Positions 31,998 to 40,584 are shown, counted from the stretch's first letter. The stretch: 44,305 nucleotides of DNA from Ruminococcus sp. (GCA_017519145.1 JAFWTA010000005.1:1-44305); one strand, 5' to 3'. Notes: generated by a model from the sequence alone, not told the origin. Numbers and translations: made by a program.

Positions 31998-32672
31998 ATG
32001 GGAAACGATATAATACTGAAGACTGAAAAGCTTACCAAGCAGTACGGCGAGGGCGAGAACGCATTTCTTGCCGTAAAGGACATAGACCTTGAGGTCCGCA
32101 AGGGCGAGTTCGTAGCGATAACAGGCGAGAGCGGCAGCGGCAAGACTACACTGCTGAACTGTCTCGGCTCGCTTGACCGTCCCACAAGCGGCAGCATAAT
32201 CTTCGACGGAAGGGACATCACGGGGCTCAGCGACAACGCCCTCTCAGCCTACCGCCGCAGGAGCATAGGCTTCATCTTCCAGAACTTCAACCTCATCCCC
32301 GTGCTCAATGTTGAGGAGAATATAGTTCTTCCCCTCAATCTGGACAACACGCCCCCCGATATGGAGTATCTTGATGAACTGCTGCGCCTTACGGGACTTG
32401 AAAGCAAACGCCGGAACTTCCCTCACGAGCTCTCGGGCGGTCAGCAGCAGCGTGTGGCATTTGCAAGGGCTCTGGTCCACAAGCCCCAGCTCATACTGGC
32501 TGACGAGCCCACGGGAAACCTTGACAGCAAGAACAGCCGCGAAATAATCTCCATACTGAAAAACTCCATCAAGAAGTATGACCAGACCCTCATACTCATA
32601 ACCCATGACGGCAGCATTGCTGCGCAGGCAGACCGCATCTGCCGTATCACCGACGGCGTTCTCAGCGAGTAA
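31998..32672 (+). CDS. ABC transporter ATP-binding protein, MacB/LolD type
   Basis: The 224-residue ATPase has Walker A GESGSGKTT (39-47), Q-loop FIFQNFNLIP, signature LSGGQQQRVAFARAL, Walker B LILADEPTGNLD and ITHDGS as H-loop. The LNCLGSLDRPTSG segment is that of the LolD/MacB/BceA group, which drive large FtsX-type permeases without moving substrate through a pore. The start at 31998 follows GGAGG; the upstream frame lies in the promoter. The permease gene starts 12 bases after its stop. Confidence 0.95.
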   Translation: MGNDIILKTEKLTKQYGEGENAFLAVKDIDLEVRKGEFVAITGESGSGKTTLLNCLGSLDRPTSGSIIFDGRDITGLSDNALSAYRRRSIGFIFQNFNLIPVLNVEENIVLPLNLDNTPPDMEYLDELLRLTGLESKRRNFPHELSGGQQQRVAFARALVHKPQLILADEPTGNLDSKNSREIISILKNSIKKYDQTLILITHDGSIAAQADRICRITDGVLSE

Positions 32673-32684
32673 GGAGGCGGCAGC

Positions 32685-35426
32685 ATGAAACATCTCATCT
32701 CTCTTTCTCTCAAATATATCCGCCGCCAGAAGGCGCGCACCTTTCTCACATTCATGTGCATAATGCTCTCTGCATTCATACTCGCTACGGTCTGCTCCTT
32801 CGGCAGCAGCCTCTACACCACCCTCTATAACTACTCCGAGCATGACGACGGCTTGTGGGAAGTGAACGTAACAAATTGGGTAAGACAAGCAGAGGATTAT
32901 AGCAAGGCTCTGGATATCGTCAAGAACCACGCTGTTGTGGACGATTACCTCCAGCCCCATTCTGAAGTATTAGAATATATGGATGATATCGGTTTTTTTG
33001 AGATAAGCGACGGAAAAAACTCATCAAGAGCAATGGTACTCAGCAGCAGCAGCTATGAGGGTAGCAAGAAGCTGGGCTCGGAAATGACCGTCACCGATCC
33101 TGCGTTCAATCTTGATACAGATAATGCAGACGGAGTCTATGTCCCTCGCTGCTTCAAGGATATGGGATACTCCGAGGGAGATACCGTTACCTTCACCATA
33201 TGCCCTTTCAGCGCTAAGTTTGACGAGAACAGCGATATCATAAAGCAGCTCCGCAAAGAGCTGAAGGAAAAGAACGGCACAAGCCTCACGCCAATGGATA
33301 TAGGCTTTGACCGGCTGCCCGAGGAGCTTCAGCGTAAGGCTTCAGGCTCGAACCTGTTCTTTTCTCTCCAGCGGAGAAATATAGACGTAAAGGACTATCC
33401 TCTTACAGATCTGAGCTACGGCGAGCCTGTGGAGTACACAGTGAAAATAGCAGGCTTTACCGAATCGGTCAATTCATTCAGTGTAAACCTGAACCGTTTC
33501 ATCAACACAAAAAGCGGCAGTGTTGACCTTAAAAAGGTATACGAAAAAAACCATTTCCTCAACTGCGCGCTTGAAGACGAGATGCTCATACGCATAAAGG
33601 ACGGCTGTGACTTCGAGGAAGCGCTGAAGACTCTGTTCACCGACCTTGGTCATGATTACGACAATGAATTTTACAGCGACAACCTTCGCCATTCCGAAAA
33701 CTCCACTCTGCTGGGACTTGAATGGAAGAGCGCCGACGCTATATACAGCATACTTCCCATGTTTGTGCTGCCCCTTATGGTAGTCCTGCTCATAGCGTGG
33801 TTCATTTCAAGATTTATCATCGACAACGCCTTTGAAATGGCTGTTCAGGAGAGAAGCACTCATTTTGCCGCTCTTCGTATCATGGGCGCCTCAAAGGGAC
33901 AGGTGGCGGCGGTAGTCCTCATAGAAGCGGTATTCTACTGCCTTACAGCCGTGCCCCTCGGTATACTCACCGCTGTATTCATCTGCCGCGGTGCATTCAA
34001 CTCCTTCCACAGGGCAGGCTTCCCTCTGTTTGAGTTCTCCGTAAAGGGCACATTCATAGTTATCGGTGCAGCACTCTGCATACTGGCGATAATGGTATCC
34101 GCATTCACATCGGCGATGTGGGCTTCAAGAAAGCTCTCTCCTGCCGAGGCACTGAACTTCGGCAAGCCCAAGAGCAAAAAGCGCAGGCTTCGCAGATACA
34201 AGTCAAAGCTGGACCTGAGCTCAAAGAGGTTCCTGAGAAGATACACCAGAAAGAACATAGGCGCCTCAAAGAGCCGTTTCGTGATCTCTACCGTAACTAT
34301 GGGACTGGGAGTCCTCATGTTCACCTTTACAGCCCTTATCGGCACATATGTAAAGGAGCTGTCGGGAAAGATAATTCCCGATTCTATTGGAGATTATTAT
34401 ATAGACACCATGTACGCGGACGAAAGCCTGATCGAAGCCGCCGATGAATGTTTTGCAGGAAATGATGCCTTTTCAAGCTACTGCATAACCTCAGTTTTCA
34501 CACAGGAAATATCAGCTTTTTCAGACACCGGCGAGATAGCCGATGACAGACTCAAACGAATTTCCGAAAAAGGCATGGCTATGGTATATGCAGTCAATGA
34601 GGGCGAATACAAAAGATGCTATCTGGACGAAGTAACAGGCATGAGCTATGAGGAGTTCAGAGACAGCGGTTCTGCCTTCTTCAATATACAAAACGGTGTT
34701 CGGGTTCCCGAAACAGATACGATCAAAGAAACAAGCAAGCGCCGATTTGAAAAATTCAGCAAGCCCATCACCTCGGAGAGCACCAACGGACTCAGCCTTA
34801 AAATTCTCGGTGTTGCATACAGCCCTAAGGCTATGTCATACAACCTGATCGTCCCACTGGAAAAATCAGCGGAATACGCCGAGGATTACCATATCAGCCT
34901 GACTGTAAACGGCATGGAAAACTACGAAAAGGCTCAGGCTTCAATGGATCAGTTCAGACAAAAAGTCACAGACTGCAATATTGCAGATCTTTACATGGTT
35001 GGAACAGGTCTGAAGGAGTTCGCAAAGGCGATCGTTAAGATCGTTCTCGTATTCCTCATATCCATCTGGCTTGTGGGAATACTCTCCATGATAAACTGCG
35101 TCAACACCAGCGTCCTCAACAGAAGCCGCGAGCTGATGATGCTCAGGAGCGTGGGCATGACAAGGAAACAGCTCCGCAAGAGCGTTATACTGGAAACTAT
35201 CATGTTCTCCGCAACGGCTGCCATAATCGGCACACTGCTGGGACTTGGCATATTCCTCATATTCGTATACCTGCTCATTCAGGAGCCCTCTATGTTCCAT
35301 ATCGGCAAGGCAGCGGCAGTTATCATCGCTTCACTGACGCTCAACATCATCATATCACTGATTTCGGCAATACCTGCCATAAGAAATCTCGGCAAGGTAG
35401 AAGCCATCGCACAGGCAGCTGCATAA
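32685..35426 (+). CDS. Large FtsX/MacB-type ABC permease
   Basis: The 913-residue protein has an N-terminal helix (about 18-40). An external region runs to about 360, three helices form an FtsX domain (about 362-485), and a basic cytoplasmic linker KPKSKKRRLRRYKSK follows. Then come a further helix (near 545), a second external region (about 565-775), and a final FtsX domain of three helices (about 785-900). SRELMMLRSVGMTRKQLRKS and the earlier THFAALRIMGASKGQ are the coupling-helix segments typical of FtsX domains. It works with the preceding ATPase, probably for antimicrobial-peptide resistance or export of an envelope component. The external regions did not match any domain I know. Confidence 0.9.
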   Translation: MKHLISLSLKYIRRQKARTFLTFMCIMLSAFILATVCSFGSSLYTTLYNYSEHDDGLWEVNVTNWVRQAEDYSKALDIVKNHAVVDDYLQPHSEVLEYMDDIGFFEISDGKNSSRAMVLSSSSYEGSKKLGSEMTVTDPAFNLDTDNADGVYVPRCFKDMGYSEGDTVTFTICPFSAKFDENSDIIKQLRKELKEKNGTSLTPMDIGFDRLPEELQRKASGSNLFFSLQRRNIDVKDYPLTDLSYGEPVEYTVKIAGFTESVNSFSVNLNRFINTKSGSVDLKKVYEKNHFLNCALEDEMLIRIKDGCDFEEALKTLFTDLGHDYDNEFYSDNLRHSENSTLLGLEWKSADAIYSILPMFVLPLMVVLLIAWFISRFIIDNAFEMAVQERSTHFAALRIMGASKGQVAAVVLIEAVFYCLTAVPLGILTAVFICRGAFNSFHRAGFPLFEFSVKGTFIVIGAALCILAIMVSAFTSAMWASRKLSPAEALNFGKPKSKKRRLRRYKSKLDLSSKRFLRRYTRKNIGASKSRFVISTVTMGLGVLMFTFTALIGTYVKELSGKIIPDSIGDYYIDTMYADESLIEAADECFAGNDAFSSYCITSVFTQEISAFSDTGEIADDRLKRISEKGMAMVYAVNEGEYKRCYLDEVTGMSYEEFRDSGSAFFNIQNGVRVPETDTIKETSKRRFEKFSKPITSESTNGLSLKILGVAYSPKAMSYNLIVPLEKSAEYAEDYHISLTVNGMENYEKAQASMDQFRQKVTDCNIADLYMVGTGLKEFAKAIVKIVLVFLISIWLVGILSMINCVNTSVLNRSRELMMLRSVGMTRKQLRKSVILETIMFSATAAIIGTLLGLGIFLIFVYLLIQEPSMFHIGKAAAVIIASLTLNIIISLISAIPAIRNLGKVEAIAQAAA

Positions 35427-35434
35427 CAGCATAC

Positions 35435-35472
35435 AAAGCTCCTTGGCGTTATTCTTACCGCTGAGGAGCTTT
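35435..35472 (+). terminator. Rho-independent terminator of the ABC operon
   Basis: AAAGCTCCT (35435-35443) pairs with AGGAGCTTT (35464-35472), with a long loop and a short T-rich tail. Confidence 0.6.
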
Positions 35473-35491
35473 ATTATGTCTGTTCGGAGCG

Positions 35492-35520
35492 TTGACAAAA
35501 GGGGAATAATATGTTATATT
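35492..35520 (+). promoter_or_regulatory. Strong sigma-A promoter of the flavin reductase gene
   Basis: TTGACA (35492-35497), 17 bases and TATATT (35515-35520). The leader to 35592 is about 65 bases. Confidence 0.85.
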
Positions 35521-35591
35521 CATACTATCAGCTTCTGCTGACTTTTTACGCATAAATGCGGTCTTCCGCTTAATATAAGGAGGTAATCATT

Positions 35592-36161
35592 ATGAGAAAG
35601 AATTTAGGTGTACAGCCTGCGCTGTTCCCCATGCCCGTAGTTATCGTTGCTGCATACGCCGCTGACGGAAGCATCTGCGCAATGAACGCTGCATGGGCTC
35701 AGATCTGTGACATGGACAAGATAGCCCTCTTCATCGACGCAGACCACAAGACCACCAAGAATATCATGGAGACCAAAGCTTTCACAGTCAGCATAGCCGA
35801 TGTTCCCAATATGGCTCCTGCGGACTTTTTCGGTATCGCCACAGGCAACAAGATGCCCGACAAGTTTGAGCGCTCCGGCTGTCACGCAGTAAAGAGCGAG
35901 TTCGTAAACGCGCCTATAATCACAGAGTTCCCCGTTGCCATAGAGTGTGAGCTTGCAGAGGAGATAAACACTCCCAATATGCACGCCATCGTCGGAAAGA
36001 TAGTGAATGTCAGCGCAGATGAACAGGTCATCGGCGACAAGGACAAGATACTCCCCGAGAAGGTAAATGCCCTCATCTTTGACCAGTACCGCAGCGGATA
36101 CTTCGCTGTCGGCGAAAAGGTAGGTCAGGCATGGAATGCAGGCAAGGACCTGATGAAGTAA
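35592..36161 (+). CDS. Flavin reductase-like (FMN-binding split barrel) protein
   Basis: The 189-residue protein has PALFPMPVVIVAAYAADGSI at the N-terminus, AWAQICDMDKIALFID, and KTTKNIMETKAFTVSI, as in the flavin-reductase-like family. The FMN-binding split barrel covers most of it, and FERSGCHAVKSEFVNAPII is also conserved. Such proteins reduce or bind flavin in anaerobes; the partner is unknown. It has a ribosome site (AAGGAGG), a strong promoter and its own terminator, so it is a single-gene unit. Confidence 0.9.
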   Translation: MRKNLGVQPALFPMPVVIVAAYAADGSICAMNAAWAQICDMDKIALFIDADHKTTKNIMETKAFTVSIADVPNMAPADFFGIATGNKMPDKFERSGCHAVKSEFVNAPIITEFPVAIECELAEEINTPNMHAIVGKIVNVSADEQVIGDKDKILPEKVNALIFDQYRSGYFAVGEKVGQAWNAGKDLMK

Positions 36162-36167
36162 ATAAAA

Positions 36168-36204
36168 GAGCAACAGCCGCTGCGATGTGCAGCGGCTGTT
36201 GCTC
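36168..36204. terminator. Bidirectional terminator
   Basis: GAGCAACAGCCGCTGC (36168-36183) pairs perfectly with GCAGCGGCTGTTGCTC (36189-36204). The minus strand continues TTTTATTT, the plus strand TTC. It can end both the flavin reductase gene and the small membrane-protein gene facing it. Confidence 0.85.
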
Positions 36205-36227
36205 TTCATGGATAGTTTATCTATATA

Positions 36228-36278
36228 AACAGGAAATGTGGAAGGCTTATAACGCTCTGCCATATCGGCGTTCCTGTT
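36228..36278. repeat. Inverted repeat in the gap between convergent genes
   Basis: AACAGGAA (36228-36235) pairs with TTCCTGTT (36271-36278), and AACGC pairs with GCGTT inside. It would lie in the 3' end of the small membrane-protein transcript. Confidence 0.4.
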
Positions 36279-36304
36279 TCCTGAAGATATTATAGACAAG
36301 GCGA

Positions 36305-36529
36305 TCAGAGAACGGCAGTTTTGTTCTTCTTTGCCATGCTCTCCTTATCTGCGATGAGTACCATGACCATCGACATGAGTCCGCCTACAAAGAAGTCGTT
36401 TGCAGAAAGGCTGCTGTATGTTCCTGTCTTGTCGAAAACTGCCCTGAAGTAAACAAATATCATAGCAGCGATAGTGATAACATAGATCACCTTGTAGATT
36501 GCGAATAATACCTTTTCTGACTTTTTCAT
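36305..36529 (-). CDS. Small two-helix membrane protein of unknown function
   Basis: The 74-residue product has two predicted membrane helices, about 9-28 (FAIYKVIYVITIAAMIFVYF) and about 44-62 (NDFFVGGLMSMVMVLIAD). It has a basic N-terminus (MKKSEK) and a basic C-terminal tail (KKNKTAVL). No family is recognised. The start at 36529 is favoured because AAAGGA lies ten bases upstream; the ATG at 36538 is only one base from it. A weak promoter (36594-36622) and a GC hairpin (CGGGG-CTTTT-CCCCG, 36567-36581) precede it. Confidence 0.65.
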   Translation of the reverse strand: MKKSEKVLFAIYKVIYVITIAAMIFVYFRAVFDKTGTYSSLSANDFFVGGLMSMVMVLIADKESMAKKNKTAVL

Positions 36530-36593
36530 AATGATCATTTCCTTTCGGTTTTTCCTGTTTATTCTCGGGGCTTTTCCCCGTTTCCATGATCTT

Positions 36594-36622
36594 ATTATAC
36601 ACCCTCCGCAAGGCTTTGTCCT
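36594..36622 (-). promoter_or_regulatory. Putative promoter of the small membrane-protein gene
   Basis: On the minus strand AGGACA (36617-36622), 17 bases and TATAAT (36594-36599). The -35 is poor. Between 36623 and 36773 I see no gene. Confidence 0.5.
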
Positions 36623-36773
36623 TCGCGCAATATTACTTTACATTACAATTCTGTAAGGTTAAGCTGTCCACCTCGGGTAGACGATGTGCAAAAACACTGA
36701 CAAATACAGCATCACAAGCCGTGACAAACGCCGAAAATCAGATGTTTTATGGAGAAAGACAGCAATTTTGGCA

Positions 36774-36802
36774 TTGAAATCCTTTCTGAAAGATGATATA
36801 AT
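36774..36802 (+). promoter_or_regulatory. Strong sigma-A promoter with no gene behind it
   Basis: TTGAAA (36774-36779), exactly 17 bases and TATAAT (36797-36802). A terminator ends about 95 bases downstream. Confidence 0.8.
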
Positions 36803-36808
36803 AATTAC

Positions 36809-36900
36809 AGTGCCCCCTTGACATTACAATGATATCCAGAACCACCTTTATAAAGCAGGACCCTGCTGCACCATGTGTGCGGCAGGGCTTCTGCTTTTTT
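36809..36900 (+). ncRNA. Candidate small RNA ending in a strong terminator
   Basis: The predicted transcript of about 92 nt starts near 36809 and ends with a long hairpin. Its arms run from GCAG (36855) through CCCTGC to GCAGGG and CTGC (36894), followed by six T residues. The 5' part is unstructured and C-rich (GCCCCC). A 25-codon frame from the ATG at 36830 runs through the terminator without a ribosome site, so I do not call a peptide. Confidence 0.5.
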
Positions 36901-36904
36901 GCAT

Positions 36905-36934
36905 AAAAAAGCATGGCTCACACCGGAGCCATGC
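36905..36934 (-). terminator. Rho-independent terminator of the dockerin-protein transcript
   Basis: GCATGGCTC (36911-36919) pairs with GAGCCATGC (36926-36934); the minus strand continues with six T residues. It lies beyond the orphan fragment, so that fragment is transcribed with the dockerin gene. Confidence 0.88.
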
Positions 36935-36944
36935 CTGTATCTTC

Positions 36945-37169
36945 TCAGCCTGCATAGTTCTTTGCAGCTGTCATATAAACATACAATGCCTTGCAGACAT
37001 CCTTCAGCCGACTGTCCGCGGAAGGCTCTCCAAGCACACGGTCAACGTAGGAAAATGCATTGAAGCTGACTTCCTTTCCGTCTATGGTCATGGTGTACAT
37101 ATCATAGGGCTTTGACAGAGAGAGGTTGCTCAACTCAAAATACTTACCGTATCTGCTCTCCATTATCAC
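36945..37169 (-). pseudogene. Orphan fragment of the C-terminal surface-protein module
   Basis: This 74-codon frame reads RYGKYFELSNLSLSKPYD, then DGKEVSFNAFSYVDRVLG, EPSADSRLKDVCKALYVYMT. It aligns well with the last 70 residues of the DUF285 protein at 27816 (QYGKFFELPALSADKL, then NGKEVTFSALSYVQRVLG and SSADDDLKALCTRFYEYS). The N-terminal remainder and any signal peptide are absent. No ribosome site precedes the possible starts at 37169 or 37163. It lies 20 bases after the stop of the dockerin gene, in another frame, before their common terminator. It is most likely a remnant of a larger gene; a separately translated domain is less likely. Confidence 0.65.
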
Positions 37170-37188
37170 CGTGCGGATAATGGTTTTA

Positions 37189-38913
37189 TTATTCCTCAGA
37201 TGAGCTGTTTTCCAGTCTGAGACGCTCTTCTTCCTTGAGTCGCTCTTCCTCCTTGAGACGCTCTTCTTCCTTGAGTCGCTCTTCCTCGAGCTCCTTTTCG
37301 TAATCTGTCATTGCCTTATCCTTATCGGCAACATAAAGAGTAATATCCTTAGAGATCCTGCCGTTCTTTACTGTGAAAGAAGCCATATCAGATCTGTATA
37401 CTCCCTCGTCCTCGAATATATCAAGCTCTCTGCTCATTTCCTCGCCGAGCTCTGTCCATATCCATGTGCCGCAGTAGGGATCGTCGTCGGGATATTTTAT
37501 TCCTGAGATCATATAGTCGCCGTCCTTGAGAGCGAACTTCTGCCCCGGCTTCACACCTGTCATAATGGTATCGCCATCCTGATAGACAATGAATGTTGCA
37601 TCACCTGTGTAGGGCTTTTTATCGGGCCATGTGAGAACATTGAAGGAGATATCCTTTTCGCCGTCAACAGGCTCGAAGTAGAAATTGAAGTTGCCGGTAT
37701 AGTTGTATGCATAGCCGAAGCCTATCCGCTTCACCTCATTGCTGGGCTTATATCCCTCGGGAACGCTGTCAACTCTCACATTGTAGCTGCTGCTGCCTGT
37801 GCAGTACAGATCCTCAAATACCTTTGTGGTGCCGTCGGAGGTGAACTTTGTCTCCTTTGCATAGGTTTCGGGAGCCTCTGTAAGTGTGAGCTCAACGCCC
37901 TCGAGAGGCAGGCCTGTCAGGCTGTCATAGCAGTTTACGGTCAGGGTATTGCCCTTTCCTTCAATGGCACCGAAGTTGATGAACAGGTCTCTGTCAGGCT
38001 TTCCGTCAACTACCGAGAAGTCGATACCATTTGACCAGTCTTCAAACTCGGCGTCGGGATAGTTTTCCTTGATCCTTGCAGCAGAACTGCTGTCGGGCTC
38101 TATAAGCTGCACGGGATAATCGAAGGGATTGAAGTCGGCATGGTAATCGCCGTCGGGAAGTGCAAACTCCATATCATAGTCTCTCTGATAGTAGTAATTT
38201 CCGTCCTTGTCAGTGATGGTGAGGTTGCCGTAGCCTATGTACTCAATGCCCTGACCCCAGTCCATACTTGTGATCTTTACATTGTTTTCAGCATCATCGG
38301 CAGCAACTCTGATAACGAGTTCCTTCTCGGCCGTACCTGCGGGGATATCAAAAATAACTACCTGATCCCAGTTCTTGTAAGCTGTCGCGTAGCCTTCGGG
38401 AAGTTCAGATACATTTACGAAATACTGATACTCCTTATCATCGGGAAGTCCGTAGTAGTTGACAGACTCGCCGTTGGTATCCAGAGTTGTTCCGATATCG
38501 TAGAGATTATTGCCGTTGAGCTCCGAAAGACATATTGTTGCGTTATCAAGGGGTTCGCCTGTCATCATGTCCACGACCTTGATGCTGAGCTTGGTGCCTG
38601 CGGGCTTCTGAGCGCCGACGAGCTGTTTTCTCAGGTATACCATGTCGAATACATCGATGACACCGTCTGCAAGCAGATCCGCATTCTTTGAGTTGCCGAG
38701 CTCCCCTAAGTGTCCCAGCAGATAGCGGTTGAGCTGGACTGCGTCCGATACGCCGACGTTACCGTCGAAGTTTACGTCACCGAAAAGTGTGAGCACCTCT
38801 GCGTTTTCAACTACATAATCCTCAGCCGAAGCGGCAGGGATATTCATAGCCAGAGGTGCCGCAGCCATTACAGCTGCCGTGAGAAATGCCTTGATCCGAT
38901 TTTTGTTGTTCAT
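37189..38913 (-). CDS. Secreted protein with N-terminal dockerin, Cna-B-like domains and charged repeat tail
   Basis: The 574-residue protein has a signal peptide (1-30, ending PAASA). A type I dockerin follows directly (about 44-103: GDVNFDGNVGVSDAVQLNRYL and ADLLADGVIDVFDMVYLRKQL). Next come several beta-sandwich domains. Two begin LSIKVVDMMTGEPLDNATI and LTVNCYDSLTGLPLEGVEL, the pattern of Cna-B/carboxypeptidase-regulatory (SpaA-like) domains. The tail repeats KEEERL four times (about 540-563). The dockerin implies binding to a cohesin scaffold; the sandwich domains suggest a structural or adhesion role. No catalytic domain is visible. The start at 38913 follows AGGAGG; the longer frame upstream lies in the leader. 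Confidence 0.9.
   Translation of the reverse strand: MNNKNRIKAFLTAAVMAAAPLAMNIPAASAEDYVVENAEVLTLFGDVNFDGNVGVSDAVQLNRYLLGHLGELGNSKNADLLADGVIDVFDMVYLRKQLVGAQKPAGTKLSIKVVDMMTGEPLDNATICLSELNGNNLYDIGTTLDTNGESVNYYGLPDDKEYQYFVNVSELPEGYATAYKNWDQVVIFDIPAGTAEKELVIRVAADDAENNVKITSMDWGQGIEYIGYGNLTITDKDGNYYYQRDYDMEFALPDGDYHADFNPFDYPVQLIEPDSSSAARIKENYPDAEFEDWSNGIDFSVVDGKPDRDLFINFGAIEGKGNTLTVNCYDSLTGLPLEGVELTLTEAPETYAKETKFTSDGTTKVFEDLYCTGSSSYNVRVDSVPEGYKPSNEVKRIGFGYAYNYTGNFNFYFEPVDGEKDISFNVLTWPDKKPYTGDATFIVYQDGDTIMTGVKPGQKFALKDGDYMISGIKYPDDDPYCGTWIWTELGEEMSRELDIFEDEGVYRSDMASFTVKNGRISKDITLYVADKDKAMTDYEKELEEERLKEEERLKEEERLKEEERLRLENSSSEE
37223..37294 (-). repeat. 18-bp tandem repeat inside the dockerin gene
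   Basis: About four units of CGCTCTTCYTCCTTGAGW (plus strand) encode the KEEERL repeats. Units alternate between two versions, making a 36-bp higher-order period, which suggests duplication of a two-unit block. Confidence 0.9.
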
Positions 38914-38969
38914 TGCCTTTTTACCTCCTGTCAATTTTAGGAGCCCCCAAAAGCTCCCCTTACTCTCCA

Positions 38970-38998
38970 AGTGTAACATAATGAATAAAAATTGTCAA
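38970..38998 (-). promoter_or_regulatory. Sigma-A promoter of the dockerin/Cna-B gene
   Basis: On the minus strand TTGACA (38993-38998), 17 bases and TACACT (38970-38975). The short leader holds a GGAGC / GCTCC hairpin (near 38941-38957). Confidence 0.8.
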
Positions 38999-39120
38999 TG
39001 TTCTTGATAAAAAATGTGCCTTAGGTGCATTTCCCACGGACTGTATAGTTACTTTGTGTGTGCTATGACATATAATTTTTCCGCAAAGCACAGCCTTTTT
39101 CCCTCATTTTTTCAGTACGC

Positions 39121-39150
39121 AAAAAAGCAGGACGTCCAAGACGTCCTGCT
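39121..39150 (-). terminator. Rho-independent terminator of the xylanase gene
   Basis: AGCAGGACGTC (39126-39136) pairs with GACGTCCTGCT (39140-39150); the minus strand continues with six T residues. Confidence 0.9.
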
Positions 39151-39187
39151 CATTGTTCATATTATTATCGGAGCCATGATGCTCTTA

Positions 39188-40453
39188 TCATTCGCCCTCT
39201 GCGCCCGAGACCTCGTCCACATAGAAGTCAGTGAGACTGTCGGGTGACTCAACGTAAAGCTGAAGATTTTCAGCTCCGTCGGGGATAACATATGCGGGAT
39301 TTTCGAGAGTTACCCATTCGCCGCTCTTTGCAGGCACAAGCGCCACCTCGTCGTACTTCTCGCCGTCGCAGTCATACTGCATAGTCAGCTTCATGGTAGC
39401 GTCCTTGCCGCTGTTCTGCATAGCCTTGCAGCTGAACTTGTAAGCCTGTCCGGGCTTGTAGGTATCACTGCTGAGCATGATCGCAGCACCGTTCCAGTTG
39501 TCTGTTCTTCCGCTGACGAACAGGGACTGTGAACCGTCGGAGGCATTCTCCTTGTCAACGCTTACCATTGAACCGCCTCTGGGTATCCAGCCTTCCTTGC
39601 CGTTCTCGAAGCTTATATCGAAGAAGCCCACAGCCTCGGGAGTTCCTGCATCTGCCTCTGCCTCAGAAAGCTGTGCGATAGCATCCTCATCAACGGTGAC
39701 TGTGATATCTGTCGCCTCAGTGTAGGTGCCGCCGGTCTTGAGCTCATTCTTGTACACCTTAGCCTTGCCCATGGACTGATAGCCCTCGATGGTAAGTGCC
39801 ACCTCGTACATATTGCCCAGCTCAAGTCCGCACTTAGCCCATGCGTCAAAGTGCTTGGAAACGGAAATAGTTCCCTCGATCTTGGTGCCGTCGCCATCGG
39901 GCTTTGACTGTCTTACGCTCCAGTACTGATCGAATGTCTGTGTGCCGTCGATAGAGGGCTGTTCGTATCTTGTGGTCTTGTATATATCATATGTGCCGCC
40001 GTCAACAGTGACTGTTCCCAGCGCCATGGGAGCTCCGGGCGGTCTCCAGCTGCCCCATGATTCCACGATGTAGAACTCTATGAGGGGATCCCTTGTCCAG
40101 CCGTACACGCACATATAGGAATTGCCGATGGGGTCGTAGTCAACGCCGTAATCCACGGTGATATTGCCCAGATCCTTGTAGGTCTGTGTGCAGTCATACT
40201 TCTTTCCGCGGCGGAAAAGAGCGTTGTTGATATTGCTCCATTCGCAGGAGAAGGTACCTCCGCCGGGCTCAACATTGAAGGTGGTGTCGCCCTCGTCTTT
40301 CCAGAGCTCATAGTCATAGCCGTCGGCAGAGCCCGTTACATTCTCGGTGAACACCTCTGTCTTGGCGTTATTTGAGCTGCATCCTGCCAGCGCACCGATC
40401 ATGCAAACAACTGCTGCGGCTGTGGAAAGTTTCTTTAAAATGCCATTCTTCAT
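39188..40453 (-). CDS. GH11 endo-beta-1,4-xylanase lipoprotein with C-terminal CBM22
   Basis: The 421-residue protein has a lipoprotein signal (lipobox LAGC, Cys25), a GH11 domain (about 40-240) and a CBM22-type module (about 281-421, [20 protein letters not shown] onward). GH11 motifs are [14 protein letters not shown] with nucleophile E131, [24 protein letters not shown] and [10 protein letters not shown] with acid/base E223. It cuts xylan chains internally and should be tethered to the cell surface by lipid instead of by a dockerin. A linker of Asp/Glu/Ala residues joins the two domains. It has its own promoter (40512-40539). The ribosome site lies inside a 12-bp palindrome at 40456-40467. 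Confidence 0.94.
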   Translation of the reverse strand: MKNGILKKLSTAAAVVCMIGALAGCSSNNAKTEVFTENVTGSADGYDYELWKDEGDTTFNVEPGGGTFSCEWSNINNALFRRGKKYDCTQTYKDLGNITVDYGVDYDPIGNSYMCVYGWTRDPLIEFYIVESWGSWRPPGAPMALGTVTVDGGTYDIYKTTRYEQPSIDGTQTFDQYWSVRQSKPDGDGTKIEGTISVSKHFDAWAKCGLELGNMYEVALTIEGYQSMGKAKVYKNELKTGGTYTEATDITVTVDEDAIAQLSEAEADAGTPEAVGFFDISFENGKEGWIPRGGSMVSVDKENASDGSQSLFVSGRTDNWNGAAIMLSSDTYKPGQAYKFSCKAMQNSGKDATMKLTMQYDCDGEKYDEVALVPAKSGEWVTLENPAYVIPDGAENLQLYVESPDSLTDFYVDEVSGAEGE

Positions 40454-40455
40454 TC

Positions 40456-40539
40456 AGGTCATGACCTCGCTTTCGTTTTGTCGCCCGAAGCGTTTCGGGT
40501 CTTCAATACTGATTGTAACACATGATACGAATTTTTCAA
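40456..40539 (-). promoter_or_regulatory. Promoter and structured leader of the xylanase gene
   Basis: On the minus strand TTGAAA (40534-40539), 16 bases and TACAAT (40512-40517). The leader forms CCCGAA-GCGT-TTCGGG (near 40483-40498). Its ribosome site is part of the perfect palindrome AGGTCATGACCT (40456-40467), which could hide it. Confidence 0.6.
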
Positions 40540-40584
40540 GTCATTTTTTGCGGCGGCTCGGTCGTATCTTGCGTTGAAAGCCGC

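Noticed and set aside
36830-36907. 25-codon peptide in the candidate small RNA
   Set aside because: There is no ribosome site and the frame runs through the terminator hairpin.
37223-37294. Frameshift in the 18-bp repeat as the cause of the orphan module
   Set aside because: Repeat units are multiples of three, so gain or loss would not change the frame; another event is needed.
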